Shown here one piece after another: positions 50,578 to 59,915 of a stretch of 64,000 bases of DNA. Every line of letters starts with the position of its first letter. Position 1 is the first letter of the stretch. The translations under genes were made by a program, and so were the position numbers. Source of the DNA: Aquibium microcysteis (lineage in GTDB: Bacteria > Pseudomonadota > Alphaproteobacteria > Rhizobiales > Rhizobiaceae); NCBI RefSeq assembly GCF_014495845.1, contig NZ_CP061080.1, forward strand, positions 5,694,001 to 5,758,000. The letters run 5' to 3'. A model generated the notes under the pieces. It had not been told where the DNA came from and ran no database searches. It saw nothing but the letters and a program-made list of their open reading frames with translations.

Positions 50578-51177
50578 TCAGTCCCAGCGTTCGCGGCGCA
50601 GTTCCCGCCGTTCGCGGCGCAGGTCACGACGCTCCTCGCGCACCTCGCGGCGGTGGGGCCGCAGGTTCTCGCCGTTGCGCCGTGCTTCGCGCAGATCGCG
50701 GCGGGCGTCGCGCAGGTCCTCGCGCGCCTCGCGGACGTCGCGGCGCTCGCTTCTCAGTTCGCGCCGTTCCATGCGGTCCCGGCGGTCGAGATAGCGGTCG
50801 CGGTACCAGGGCCGGTCGCGGTAGTAGCGCCCGTGATAGGCATAGGGCTCGAAGCCGACCACCGGCAGGCCGATGGAGACGCCGACGGACGAGATCGTGC
50901 GGTCGCGGTAGCGCTCGCTGCGATAGGCGAGGTAGTTGCCCGACACCCAGCCCCGCTCGCCGCGCCAGCCGACGTCGCACCAGTTGTAGCCGTCGAGACA
51001 GCCGTGGACGACCACGCCGTCGCGCGACGGGATCGTGTCGAAGCGCTGATAGGATGTGCCGGGACCCGTCCGGATGTTCAGGTCTGTGGTCGTGATGGCC
51101 TGCGTGGCGGCGATGGCCGCGCCGGGAGCCAGAAGCCCGAGGGCGAGCGTCGTCGTGATCAGGTTTCGCTTCAGCAT
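50578..51177 (-). CDS. Secreted SH3-domain protein with Arg-rich tail
   Basis: This 199-residue protein has a signal peptide (about 1-23, ends AAIA/A), then a bacterial SH3 (SH3b) domain, residues ~25-90: LNIRTGPGTSYQRFDTIPSRDGVVVHGCLDGYNWCDV, GWVSGNYLAY. A Tyr/Arg stretch follows. The last ~70 residues consist almost only of Arg, Glu, Asp and Leu in short repeats (RRELR, RRDVREARED, RRDLREARR), likely a highly charged helix in the periplasm. SH3b domains bind peptidoglycan; the charged tail may bind the envelope. It has its own transcription unit. Confidence 0.85.
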   Translation of the reverse strand: MLKRNLITTTLALGLLAPGAAIAATQAITTTDLNIRTGPGTSYQRFDTIPSRDGVVVHGCLDGYNWCDVGWRGERGWVSGNYLAYRSERYRDRTISSVGVSIGLPVVGFEPYAYHGRYYRDRPWYRDRYLDRRDRMERRELRSERRDVREAREDLRDARRDLREARRNGENLRPHRREVREERRDLRRERRELRRERWD

Positions 51178-51435
51178 GGGGAATCTCTCCTTCGGTTGAG
51201 CGGTTCCTTTCCCTTCGCCCCCGAAATCATCGGCGCGCGGGATCGTTCCGGTTCGAAAGGAGGCGATTTGGAGGCAGGGGCGCGGGCGGCCGACGCGAGG
51301 CCGTCGGGCGGGCCGTCCGCGATCGACGCCGGAGACGGCGCGCCCGACGCGGACCGCGCCGGGATTTCGGTCGATGCGAAGGAGGCGGCGCCCCCTTGCC
51401 AATCCGCTCGAAACATTCGGGAAAATCGGGAAATC

Positions 51436-51512
51436 TGGTCGGAGTGGCAGGATTTGAACCTGCGACCCCATCGTCCCGAACGATGTGCGCTACCAGGCTG
51501 CGCTACACTCCG
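51436..51512 (-). tRNA. tRNA-Pro (anticodon CGG)
   Basis: Read on the minus strand, the acceptor CGGAGTG (from 51512) pairs with CACTCCG (ending 51440), discriminator A and an encoded CCA down to 51436. The anticodon stem CATCG/CGATG carries the loop TTCGGGA, giving anticodon CGG. The T-arm GCAGG-TTCAAAT-CCTGC is canonical. Confidence 0.97.
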
Positions 51513-51710
51513 TGACCAGTCGGGGGGGTCTATAGCGCCCGCCCGGCGATCCTGCAAGCGCGTCGTCTCATATTTTCACGATGCTGCGTGCTTCCGTTGC
51601 GCGCCCGGCCGGTTGCGGCGGATCGCAGCCGGCAAAGGGTGCTTCACGCGCGGGAGACAGGGCGGCCGGAGCGGGATGCCGGCCGCCGCTGCAAGGGCCC
51701 GGCGGGGGGC

Positions 51711-53174
51711 TCAGTAGGGGCTCTGGACGTCGCCGGTCTCGACGTAGACGGTCTTCAGCTGCGAATAATGGTGCAGCGCGGCGAGCGAGTTTTCGCGGCC
51801 GATGCCCGACTGCTTGACGCCGCCGAAGGGGATTTCGGCCGGCGAGAGGTTGTAGTGGTTGATCCAGCAGGTGCCGGCCTGCAGGTCGGCGATGACGCGG
51901 TGGGCGCGCGGCAGGTCGCGGGTGAAGACGCCGGCCGAGAGCCCGAACTCGCTGTCGTTGGCCCGCTCGATCGCCTCTTCCTCCGACGAGAAGCCGAGCA
52001 CGCTCATCACCGGGCCGAAGATCTCCTCGCGCGCGATGCGCATGTCGTCGACGACGCCGGTGAAGATGGTCGGCTCGACGAAGAAGCCGCCCTCCAGCCC
52101 CTGCAGCCGCGGCACGCCGCCGCCGCAGGCGAGCGTCGCGCCCTCGGCCTTGCCGATGGCGATGTAGCCCATGACCTTCTCGTGCTGCTGGGCATTGATC
52201 AGCGGCCCCATCTGGGTCTCCGGATCGAGCGGGTCGCCGATGCGGATCGCCTTGGTGCGGGCGAGGAGCCGGTCGAGGAAGCGCTCGCGGATGCCGTCCT
52301 GGACGAAGACGCGGGTGCCGTTGGAGCAGACCTGGCCGGTCGAGTAGAAATTGGCGAGCATGGCTCCGCCGACCGCGTTCTCGACGTCGGCATCGTCGAA
52401 GACGATCAGCGGCGACTTGCCGCCGAGTTCCATGGTGGCGTGCTTCATGTGCGAGCCGGCGAGCGCCAGCACCTTGCGGCCGGTGGGCACCGAGCCGGTG
52501 AGCGAGACCTTCGCCACCGTCGGGTGCGAGGCCAGCGCCGCACCGACGTCGCCGAACCCCTGCACGACGTTGAAGAGGCCGTCGGGCAGGCCGGCTTCGG
52601 TGTAGATCTCGGCGAGCGCCAGCGCCGACAGCGGCGTGTTCTCGGACGGCTTGAAGACCATGGCGTTGCCCATGGCGAGCGCCGGCCCGGACTTCCACGC
52701 CGCGCCCTGGATGGGATAGTTCCAGGCACCGATGCCGACGCAGACGCCGAGCGCCTCGCGCCGCGTGTAGGCGAAGGGGCCGCCGAGATCGACATAATCG
52801 CCGGTCACCGAAGCGACCGCGCCGCCGAAGAACTCCAGCGCATCGGCGGCCGAGGCCGGGTCGGCCACCAGCGTCTCCTGGATCGCCTTGCCGGTGTCGA
52901 GCGTCTCCAGCCGCGCCAGCACGGCGTTGCGCTCGCGCAGCAGGTCGGCGACGCGGCGCAGGATGCGGCCGCGCTCGACCGGCTTCAGCCGCGCCCACGC
53001 CCCCTGCGCGGCGCGCGCGGCCTCCACGGCGAGTTCGACGATGTTGGACGTTGCGGCATGGACGCGCGCGATCACCTCGCCGGTGGCGGGGTAGACCACG
53101 TCCATCGGCCGCCCGCCCTCGTCCTCGACGAAACGGCCGTTGATGTAATGCGAGGCTTTCGGCTGGGCGTTCAT
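51711..53174 (-). CDS. betB: Betaine-aldehyde dehydrogenase
   Basis: This 487-residue aldehyde dehydrogenase oxidises betaine aldehyde to glycine betaine with NAD(P). It has [21 protein letters not shown], the Rossmann-turn Gly in [12 protein letters not shown], the catalytic Glu in [11 protein letters not shown] and the catalytic Cys in [12 protein letters not shown]. The C-terminal [20 protein letters not shown] is BetB-like. ATG 53174 gives the normal length. Between it and betA sits an inverted toxin-antitoxin pair, so betB is cut off from the other bet genes and must have its own promoter in the ~45 bases upstream or read through. Confidence 0.93.
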   Translation of the reverse strand: MNAQPKASHYINGRFVEDEGGRPMDVVYPATGEVIARVHAATSNIVELAVEAARAAQGAWARLKPVERGRILRRVADLLRERNAVLARLETLDTGKAIQETLVADPASAADALEFFGGAVASVTGDYVDLGGPFAYTRREALGVCVGIGAWNYPIQGAAWKSGPALAMGNAMVFKPSENTPLSALALAEIYTEAGLPDGLFNVVQGFGDVGAALASHPTVAKVSLTGSVPTGRKVLALAGSHMKHATMELGGKSPLIVFDDADVENAVGGAMLANFYSTGQVCSNGTRVFVQDGIRERFLDRLLARTKAIRIGDPLDPETQMGPLINAQQHEKVMGYIAIGKAEGATLACGGGVPRLQGLEGGFFVEPTIFTGVVDDMRIAREEIFGPVMSVLGFSSEEEAIERANDSEFGLSAGVFTRDLPRAHRVIADLQAGTCWINHYNLSPAEIPFGGVKQSGIGRENSLAALHHYSQLKTVYVETGDVQSPY

Positions 53175-53220
53175 AGTCGGGGCTCCGTTGGTCGGGCGAG
53201 GGCGGGGCTGTTGAGGATGT

Positions 53221-53236
53221 GTACCATCTGTGGTAC
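53221..53236. promoter_or_regulatory. Operator palindrome of the toxin-antitoxin pair
   Basis: GTACCA-TCTG-TGGTAC is a perfect 6-bp inverted repeat ending 9 bases before the toxin start (53246). It has the position and form of HigA/XRE antitoxin operators. It also lies in the betB upstream region on the other strand, 47 bases from the betB start, so binding here might affect betB too. Confidence 0.7.
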
Positions 53237-53245
53237 GCAACCCGT

Positions 53246-53587
53246 ATGAAGCGGATAGTCGCTCGATTCTATCGCACGCGAGCAGGAAGGGAACCGGTGC
53301 GAGAGTGGCTCGCGGGTCTGGACGCGGCCGACCGGAGGATCGTCGGAATGGACATTGCGACAGTGGAGTTCGGTTGGCCGATCGGAATGCCGATCTGCCG
53401 CTCGGTCGGACGCGGGATTTTCGAAGTCCGTTCGACCATCCGGTCCGGGAACGTCGAGGCACGGACCTATTTCGCTCCGGAGGACGGCCAGATGCTGCTG
53501 CTGCATGGCGCCGATGGAAAAGACCGGCAGCGGGACGACGTCGAACCGGCCATGGCTCGGTTTCGAGATCATCGGCGTGGTGCCTGA
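53246..53587 (+). CDS. RelE/HigB-like (Gp49-type) toxin
   Basis: This 113-residue protein of the phage-Gp49-like/RelE superfamily starts at ATG 53246: [37 protein letters not shown], then [41 protein letters not shown]. Members cleave mRNA on the ribosome. The frame opens at 53219 but that would run over the operator palindrome, so 53246 is preferred. The C-terminal helix ([17 protein letters not shown]) departs somewhat from the usual KKTQKTP sequence. The antitoxin gene follows 23 bases later. Confidence 0.82.
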   Translation: MKRIVARFYRTRAGREPVREWLAGLDAADRRIVGMDIATVEFGWPIGMPICRSVGRGIFEVRSTIRSGNVEARTYFAPEDGQMLLLHGADGKDRQRDDVEPAMARFRDHRRGA

Positions 53588-53610
53588 GCACCGATTGGAA
53601 AGAGAGAAGG

Positions 53611-53922
53611 ATGCGGAACATGACCGAGGATGGAACGACCCGCGAAACCGTGGGCGGGACACTGGAGGAGTTTCTCCATTCGCTTGGCGAGCGCGAGGAC
53701 GTCTACGGCGAAGCCATCAAGCGCGTCCTGGCGTGGCAGATCGAAGAAGCCCGCCGCGCGTCCGGCCTTTCCAAGAGCGAGGTCGCGCAGCGGATCGGAA
53801 CGAGCCGGTCGCAACTCGACCGTGTTCTCGACCCTGCCAACGTGTCGGTCTCTCTCGAAACCCTCGACAAGGCGGCGCGCGCGGTCGGCAAGCGCCTGCA
53901 CATAGAGATCGTTGACGCCTGA
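53611..53922 (+). CDS. XRE-family antitoxin
   Basis: This 103-residue protein (ATG 53611; ATG 53620 also possible) has a helix-turn-helix in the C-terminal half: [58 protein letters not shown]. This is the usual antitoxin of Gp49-like toxins. It neutralises the toxin and represses the pair through the palindrome upstream. The pair appears complete, unlike the higBA remnant at 17.9 kb. Confidence 0.87.
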   Translation: MRNMTEDGTTRETVGGTLEEFLHSLGEREDVYGEAIKRVLAWQIEEARRASGLSKSEVAQRIGTSRSQLDRVLDPANVSVSLETLDKAARAVGKRLHIEIVDA

Positions 53923-54042
53923 GAGGATGTGAAAGAATGCCCTTTCCGCGCTCGATAGGCCAAAATTCGCAAGGATTTCAGCGGGCATTTTTTCGCAGCC
54001 TCGATTGGTTCACATGCTCTGACCGCTCCGGCGCCACCTGCC

Positions 54043-55695
54043 TCACCGGTCGCTGACCTGCCAGCGCGGGTTGATCCAGGGCTCCTGATTCGACGGCGGC
54101 AGCGGGGTCTTGCCGAGGATGTGGTCGGCGGCCTTCTCGCCGGTCATGATCGACGGGGCATTGAGGTTGCCGTTGGTGATGCGCGGGAAGATCGAGGAGT
54201 CGGCGACGCGCAGGCCCTCGACGCCGATCACCCGGCATTGCGGGTCGACGACGGCCATCGGATCGTCGGCGCGGCCCATCCGGCAGGTGCCGCAGGGATG
54301 GTAGGCGCTCTCGACGTGCGCGCGGATGAAGGCGTCGAGCTGGTCGTCGGTCCGGACCTCCGCGCCCGGCGAGAGTTCGCGGCCGCGATAGGGGTCGAAG
54401 GCCTTCTGGCCGAAGATCTCGCGCGTCAGCCGGATGCAGTGGCGGAAGTCGGTCCAGTCGTCGGGATGCGACATGTAGTTGAAGCGGATCTCGGCCTTCG
54501 CGGCCGGGTCGGGCGAGCGCAGCGTCACCGCGCCGCGCGACTTCGAGCGCATCGGGCCGACATGGGCCTGGAAGCCGTGCATCTTCGCCGCCGCCTTGCC
54601 GTCGTAGCGGATCGCGGCGGGCAGGAAATGATACTGGATGTCGGGATAGTCGACGCCGGCCCTGGAGCGCACGAAGGCCGCCGCCTCGAAATGGTTGGTC
54701 GCGCCGAGGCCCGACTTGAAGAGCAGCCACTGCAGCCCGATCCGCGCCTTGGAGACGGGGTTGAGCACCGAATAGAGCGTGACCGGCTGGATCGATTCCT
54801 GCTGGATGTAGAGTTCGAGATGGTCCTGCAGGTTCTGCCCGACGCCGCGCCGGTCGGCGACGATGTCGATGCCGCGGTCCTTCAGATGCGCGGCCGGTCC
54901 GATGCCCGACAGCATCAGGAGCTTGGGCGAATTGATCGAGGAGGCGGCGATGATCACCTCGCGCCGCGCGCGCACCACCTGCCCGGGCCCGCTTGTGCCG
55001 ATCTCGACGCCGACCGCGCGGCGGTTCTCCATCACCACGCGGCGGGCCAGCCCGCTGACGAGGCGCACGTTCTGGCGCTTCAGCGCCGGGCGCAGATAGG
55101 CATTGGCGGCCGACCAGCGGCGGCCGAGATGGATCGTCTGCTCCATCGGCCCGAAGCCTTCCTGCTGGCGGCCGTTGTAGTCCTCCGTCACCTCGAAGCC
55201 CGCCTCGCGGCCGGCCTCCACGAAGACCCGGTAGAGCGGGTTCGCGCGCGTGCCGCGGCGCACGTGCAGCGGCCCGTCGGTGCCGCGCCAGCCCTCCTCG
55301 CCGCCATGGGAATGCTCCATGCGCTTGAAGTAGGGCAGCACGTCGGCATAGCCCCAGCCGGTGGCGCCGGCTTCCGCCCAGTGGTCGAAATCGCGGGCAT
55401 GGCCGCGCACGTAGACCATGCCGTTGATCGACGAGGACCCGCCGATGACCTTGCCGCGCGGCGTGGCGAGCACGCGGCCGCCGAGATGCGGTTCCGGCTC
55501 GGTCGACAGGCCCCAGTCGTAGAGGCTCATGTTCATGGGGAAGGACAGCGCCGACGGCATCTGGATCAGCGGCCCGATGTCGGTGCCGCCGAATTCAATG
55601 ACGATGACGGAGTGCTTCCCGTCTTCGGACAGGCGGTAGGCCAGCGCGCAGCCGGCCGACCCGGCGCCCACGATGACGTAATCGGCTTCAAGCAT
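54043..55695 (-). CDS. betA: Choline dehydrogenase
   Basis: This 550-residue GMC flavoprotein oxidises choline to betaine aldehyde. FAD-binding GAGSAG is at 10-15 ([17 protein letters not shown]). The GMC signature around [26 protein letters not shown] is followed by [18 protein letters not shown] and the C-terminal [40 protein letters not shown]. The active-site His lies in the SAYHPCGT region. It is the last gene of the leftward betI-betC-GST-dehydratase-betA unit, 30 bases after the dehydratase gene. Confidence 0.94.
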   Translation of the reverse strand: MLEADYVIVGAGSAGCALAYRLSEDGKHSVIVIEFGGTDIGPLIQMPSALSFPMNMSLYDWGLSTEPEPHLGGRVLATPRGKVIGGSSSINGMVYVRGHARDFDHWAEAGATGWGYADVLPYFKRMEHSHGGEEGWRGTDGPLHVRRGTRANPLYRVFVEAGREAGFEVTEDYNGRQQEGFGPMEQTIHLGRRWSAANAYLRPALKRQNVRLVSGLARRVVMENRRAVGVEIGTSGPGQVVRARREVIIAASSINSPKLLMLSGIGPAAHLKDRGIDIVADRRGVGQNLQDHLELYIQQESIQPVTLYSVLNPVSKARIGLQWLLFKSGLGATNHFEAAAFVRSRAGVDYPDIQYHFLPAAIRYDGKAAAKMHGFQAHVGPMRSKSRGAVTLRSPDPAAKAEIRFNYMSHPDDWTDFRHCIRLTREIFGQKAFDPYRGRELSPGAEVRTDDQLDAFIRAHVESAYHPCGTCRMGRADDPMAVVDPQCRVIGVEGLRVADSSIFPRITNGNLNAPSIMTGEKAADHILGKTPLPPSNQEPWINPRWQVSDR

Positions 55696-55725
55696 GGTTT
55701 TGCGTGAGGTGCTTGCGCGGCATGG

Positions 55726-56715
55726 TCAGGCCTCCGCGACGTGTTTCAGGAAATCGGCGAGCGCAATGTTGCCGCCGGTGGCGATGACGAGGACGGTCCT
55801 GCCGGCGACGTCGGCTCTGCCCGACAGGAGTGCGGCGAGCGAGGCGGCGCCGGACGGCTCCAGCACGAGCTTCAGCCGTTCGAAGGCGATGCGCATGGCG
55901 CCGCGCACGGCGGCGTCCGACACGGCGATGCCCTCGACGCCGGCCACCCGGACCGCTTCGAAGGGCGCGTCGCCCGGCCGCCGCGCCATCAGCCCGTCGC
56001 AGATCGTGCTCGGACCGATGGCGGTCGCCTCGATCGCGCCGTGGGCGAGCGAGCGGCCCATGCCGTCGAAACCTTCGGGCTCGACGGCGAGGATGCGGGT
56101 CTGCGGCGACAGATAGTGGAAGGCGAGCGACACGCCGCCGATCAGTCCGCCGCCGCCGACCGAGCAGAAGACGAGATCGGCCGCGGCCCCCTTGGCCGCG
56201 AGCTGTTCCAGCGCCTCGAGCCCGGCCGCCGCCTGGCCGGCGACGATCTCGGGATCGTCGAAGGGATGCAGCAGCGTGAGCGTCTCCTCGGCGGCTATGG
56301 CGCGGGCCTTCTCGGCGGCGACCTCCTCGCGGGCGCGGGTCCCGTGCTCGGTCAGGACCACGCGGGCGCCGTAGCCCGCGGTCGCCTCGCGCTTTGCGGC
56401 CGGCGCGTCGACCGGCATGACGATGGTGACGGGAATGCCGAGCGCCTCGCCGGCGGCGGCGAGCCCCTGGGCGAAATTGCCCGAGGAATAGGCGACGACG
56501 CCGCGTGCGGCGGCCTCCGGCGAAAGCTGCTTCAGCCGCCAGTAGGCGCCGCGCGCCTTGAAGGAGCCGGCCCATTGCAGCGATTCCGGCTTGACGAAGA
56601 CGCGGGCAGCACCCGTCAGCTTCGCGAGTGCGGCGGATTCGAGCAGCGGCGTGACCTGGGTGGCCTCGCGGGTGACGGCATGGGCGCGCTGCAGGTGGTC
56701 GAGCGTCGGGATCAT
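55726..56715 (-). CDS. Threonine/serine dehydratase-type PLP enzyme
   Basis: This 329-residue fold-type II PLP enzyme has the lysine in SFKARGAYW (K53), SSGNFAQGLAAAGEALGI, and the phosphate-binding SVGGGGLIGGVSLAF. It most resembles threonine dehydratases and serine racemase/dehydratase-like proteins and lacks the regulatory ACT domain. The glycine-rich motif and C-terminal LEPSGAASLAALLSG agree. Why it sits in a choline-betaine operon is unclear; relatives of this type also handle hydroxyaspartate and hydroxyectoine breakdown. Its start overlaps the GST stop by four bases. Confidence 0.88.
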   Translation of the reverse strand: MIPTLDHLQRAHAVTREATQVTPLLESAALAKLTGAARVFVKPESLQWAGSFKARGAYWRLKQLSPEAAARGVVAYSSGNFAQGLAAAGEALGIPVTIVMPVDAPAAKREATAGYGARVVLTEHGTRAREEVAAEKARAIAAEETLTLLHPFDDPEIVAGQAAAGLEALEQLAAKGAAADLVFCSVGGGGLIGGVSLAFHYLSPQTRILAVEPEGFDGMGRSLAHGAIEATAIGPSTICDGLMARRPGDAPFEAVRVAGVEGIAVSDAAVRGAMRIAFERLKLVLEPSGAASLAALLSGRADVAGRTVLVIATGGNIALADFLKHVAEA

Positions 56716-57356
56716 GACACCCTCAGGCTGTCATAGGAGACCATGACCTGCGCGCCATAGGCCGGGCGGCGGGACAGACGGTCGTAATAGGCCGCGAGCG
56801 CCGGCGTCGCGGCGCGCTGGCACTCCAGCGTGAAGTAGCGGTAGAGCAGGGTGCCGACGATGATGTCGGCGAAACAGGGCGCATCGCCGCCGAGGAAGGG
56901 GCCCGTGTCGCCGGCGAGGCGCTCGTCGAGCATTCCCGCCAGCGCGGCAAGCCGGGCCTCGGCCGCCGCCAGGGCAGCCGTGTCGCGCATCTCCTGCCTC
57001 TGCCCGATCAGGGGCCAGAACACCTGGCCGAGGAAAAGCGGGCCGAAGCTGGTCTTGATCCATTCGGCCCACATGTCGAGCGGCGCCCGCACCGCCGGAT
57101 CCGTCGGCCAGAACCGGTCCGATCCGTAGCGCGCGCCGAGATAGCGCACGATGGCCGCGCTCTCGAACAGCGTCAGCTCGCCGTCCTGCAGCACCGGCAC
57201 AAGCCGGTTCGGGTTCATGGCGCGGTACGCCTCCGTATCGGTGCCGCCGAAACTGCCGCCGACGTCGACCCGCTCGCAGGGCAGGCCGATCTCGGCCAGC
57301 GCCCACATGACCATCTGGACGTTCGAGGAGGTGGCGCGACCCCAGACCTTGATCAT
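56712..57356 (-). CDS. Glutathione S-transferase
   Basis: This 214-residue protein has an N-terminal thioredoxin-fold domain (IKVWGRATSSNVQMVMWALAEIGLPCERVDVGG) with the cis-Pro strand RLVPVLQDGELTLFESAAIVRYLG. A C-terminal helical domain contains the N-capping FADIIVGTLLYRYF. A Ser/Asn pair (S10/S11, N12) replaces the tyrosine of alpha-type GSTs. The substrate is unknown. It lies one base after the betC stop and overlaps the next gene by four bases, so it is part of the bet operon here. Confidence 0.92.
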   Translation of the reverse strand: MIKVWGRATSSNVQMVMWALAEIGLPCERVDVGGSFGGTDTEAYRAMNPNRLVPVLQDGELTLFESAAIVRYLGARYGSDRFWPTDPAVRAPLDMWAEWIKTSFGPLFLGQVFWPLIGQRQEMRDTAALAAAEARLAALAGMLDERLAGDTGPFLGGDAPCFADIIVGTLLYRYFTLECQRAATPALAAYYDRLSRRPAYGAQVMVSYDSLRVS

Positions 57357-57357
57357 C

Positions 57358-58884
57358 TCACTCTCCCCGCGGAAACCGCTTGGCTTCTTCGAGCACGTTG
57401 AGATCCATGTGGTTGCGCATGTAGCGTTCGGAGGCCTGGCGCAGCGGCTGGAAGTCCCAGGGGTAGTAGGAGCCGTTGCGCAGCGCCGGATAGACGACCC
57501 AGCGGCGCGCCTGGCTCTCGCGCACGTCCGCGTCGAAGCGGGCCATGTCCCAGCGCGCGCGCACCATGCCCATGCACCGGGCGACGGTGTCGGCATGCGC
57601 GGGATCGGCGGCGAGGTTGGTCAGCTCCAGCGGGTCGGCCGCGAGGTCGAAGAGCTGCGGCGGGTCGATCTCGCAATGGACGAACTTGAAGCGTCCGTCG
57701 CGGATCGCGACCAGCGGCGCCTGCGAGCCCTCCGCGGCATATTCCATCAGCACCGGCGCACTGCGGGAGGCGCCCGACAGCTGCGGCACGAGCGAGACGC
57801 CGTCGGTCCAGGGCATGATCGCGGCGAGGTCGATCCCGGCGAGATCGCAGAGCGTCGGCAGAAAGTCGAGATTGGAGGAGGGCGCATCGATCCGCCCGGC
57901 GGGGATGCCCTTGCCGGCGACCATCAGCGGCACGCGCGCGGAGCCCTCGTAGAAGCACATCTTGAACCACAATCCGCGCTCGCCCAGCATGTCGCCGTGG
58001 TCGGAAGCGAACAGGATCAGCGTGTCGTCGAGCATGCGCGTGCGGGCGAGCACGTCGATCAGCTCGCCGATCTTGTCGTCGAGATAGGAGATGTTGGCGA
58101 AATAACCCTGCCGCGCCCGCCGGACCATGTCGGGCGTGATGTCGAAGGAGGGGTAGTCGCTGGCGACGTAGAGACGCTGCGAATGCGGGTCCTGCGCCTC
58201 GTAGGGGATGAAGCCGACCTGCGGCTCCAGCGCCGGACAGTCCTCGTAGAGGTCCCAGTATTTCCGCCGCGCCACGTAGGGGTCGTGCGGATGGGTGAAG
58301 GAGACGGTGAGGCACCAGGGCCGGCGCCCGGGATCGGTCGAGTGGCGGGCGTGCTCGTAGAGCCGTTGCGTCGCCAGGAAGCAGACCTCGTCGTCATACT
58401 CCATCTGGTTGGTGATCTCGGCGACGCCCGCACCGGTGACCGAGCCGAGATTGTGGTACCACCAGTCGATGCGCTCGCCGGGCTTGCGGTAGTCGGGCGT
58501 CCAGCCGAAATCGGCCGGGTAGATGTCGGTCGTCAGCCGCTCCTCGAAGCCGTGCAGCTGGTCGGGGCCGACGAAGTGCATCTTGCCCGACAGGCAGGTG
58601 TGGTAGCCGGCGGCGCGCAGATGGTGGGCGAAGGTGGGGATCGACGAGGGGAACTCGGCGGCGTTGTCGTAGACCCGCGTGCGCGACGGCAGTTGCCCGC
58701 TCATGAAGGCGGCGCGGCCCGGCGCGCAGAGCGGCGAGGCGGTGTAGTTGTTCACGAAGCGCGCCGAGCGCCGCGCCAGCGCCTTGAGGTGCGGCGCGTG
58801 CAGGAAATCGGCCGGGCCGTCGGGGAACAGCGTCCCGTTCAGCTGGTCGACCATGACGATCAGGATGTTGGGCTTCGAGGTCAT
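57358..58884 (-). CDS. betC: Choline-sulfatase
   Basis: This 508-residue type I sulfatase releases choline from choline-O-sulfate. The formylglycine motif is CAPGR with Cys53 in [18 protein letters not shown]. The N-terminal metal site is VMVDQLNG (Asp13), and the second is [22 protein letters not shown]-terminal blocks match BetC ([20 protein letters not shown]). ATG 58884 overlaps the betI stop by four bases; the open frame beyond it is a shadow of betI. It needs a formylglycine-generating enzyme, not present in the window. Confidence 0.93.
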   Translation of the reverse strand: MTSKPNILIVMVDQLNGTLFPDGPADFLHAPHLKALARRSARFVNNYTASPLCAPGRAAFMSGQLPSRTRVYDNAAEFPSSIPTFAHHLRAAGYHTCLSGKMHFVGPDQLHGFEERLTTDIYPADFGWTPDYRKPGERIDWWYHNLGSVTGAGVAEITNQMEYDDEVCFLATQRLYEHARHSTDPGRRPWCLTVSFTHPHDPYVARRKYWDLYEDCPALEPQVGFIPYEAQDPHSQRLYVASDYPSFDITPDMVRRARQGYFANISYLDDKIGELIDVLARTRMLDDTLILFASDHGDMLGERGLWFKMCFYEGSARVPLMVAGKGIPAGRIDAPSSNLDFLPTLCDLAGIDLAAIMPWTDGVSLVPQLSGASRSAPVLMEYAAEGSQAPLVAIRDGRFKFVHCEIDPPQLFDLAADPLELTNLAADPAHADTVARCMGMVRARWDMARFDADVRESQARRWVVYPALRNGSYYPWDFQPLRQASERYMRNHMDLNVLEEAKRFPRGE

Positions 58885-59474
58885 GACACGGCTCCGGCGA
58901 CCGACAGCTTGGATTCGAGATGGTCTTCGACGAGCGCGATGGCCGCGGCGGCATCCGGCGGCTGGTCCTTCAGGGCGTGGCGGATGTAGAGCCCGTCGAT
59001 CAGGGCCGCGATGCCCTCGGCGGCGCGGGTCGCGGCAGGCCGCTCGAGCAGGCCGACGAGCCCGCTCATCAGGTTCGAGTGGAGCCGCCGCGCATAGACG
59101 CGCAGCAGCCGGCGCATCGCCGCCGAGCGCTGCGCTTCCACGTAGAAGGCGAGCCAGGCCGCGATGATCTCCGGCCGGAACTGCTTGTCGGAGAAGTTGA
59201 CGGCGATCACCGCCGAGACGCGCGCCCGCGGCGTGCGCGCCTGCGCCAGCGCGGCCCGGCAGTCGGCGCCGAGTTCCGACAGGAGATGGCGCATGGTGGC
59301 CTGCAGCAGGTCGGTCTTGGCGCCGAAGTAATGATGCGCGAGCGCGGAGGACACCCCGGCGATTCCGGCGATCTCCGACATGGTGACGTCGACCGAGCCC
59401 CGCTCGCCGATGGCGGCGATCGTGGCGTCGATCAGCGCCCTGCGGCGCACGGGCTCCATTCCGACTTTGGGCAT
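58881..59474 (-). CDS. betI: TetR-family repressor BetI
   Basis: This 197-residue regulator has a TetR helix-turn-helix: [55 protein letters not shown]. It has the BetI-specific [24 protein letters not shown] segment, which forms the choline-responsive pocket region. It represses the bet genes in the absence of choline. ATG 59474 is the first gene of the operon, 30 bases from a BetI-like palindrome. The stop overlaps betC. Confidence 0.94.
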   Translation of the reverse strand: MPKVGMEPVRRRALIDATIAAIGERGSVDVTMSEIAGIAGVSSALAHHYFGAKTDLLQATMRHLLSELGADCRAALAQARTPRARVSAVIAVNFSDKQFRPEIIAAWLAFYVEAQRSAAMRRLLRVYARRLHSNLMSGLVGLLERPAATRAAEGIAALIDGLYIRHALKDQPPDAAAAIALVEDHLESKLSVAGAVS

Positions 59475-59504
59475 TCCGAACTCCGTGGATGTGCGAGGCT
59501 AGAT

Positions 59505-59524
59505 TTGATTGACGCATCAATCAA
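59505..59524. promoter_or_regulatory. BetI operator
   Basis: TTGATTG-N6-CAATCAA is a perfect 7-bp inverted repeat just upstream of betI. It matches the form of known BetI sites, which contain a TTGATTGA-type half and its inverse as I recall. It is placed to block transcription of betI and the genes after it. Confidence 0.75.
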
Positions 59525-59915
59525 GAAAAAACCGAGAGACGCGTCGAGGGCGGCCGCCGGCGTCGCGACGTTGCCGCGGACGACGGCAGACGGTCATCCC
59601 GCGATCACATGCGCGATCGGTGTGCGGTTGCGGTCCCAATGGGCGGCAACGGGCGGACGACGAAAGAAAAGATCGGGCTGAAACGAAGCATAAGCTTGAA
59701 TAATGGGCACAAAATATCGACGCGCTGATGATAAAGAAAGCACGAAAAATCAGATAACATTGACGATTGACAGGACTCCGGCTCGTATCGCAGTCTCGTA
59801 CGAAGGCGAAAGATCGTCAGTTCAATCATAAATCGGGCGCTGCAAGTCGTGGTGCCACAGGTTGTTACGCGCGACTTCTCGCGCGGACGTTTTGCTGTTT
59901 CAAAAGGGGTGTACC
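59525..59915. other. AT-richer intergenic region between betI and the BMP operon
   Basis: About 390 bases. The middle (59690-59840) is clearly AT-richer than its surroundings. A TTGACA at 59767-59772 could be a -35 box for the transporter operon, but I do not see a good -10 at the right distance. No gene, hairpin terminator or tRNA is evident. Confidence 0.4.
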
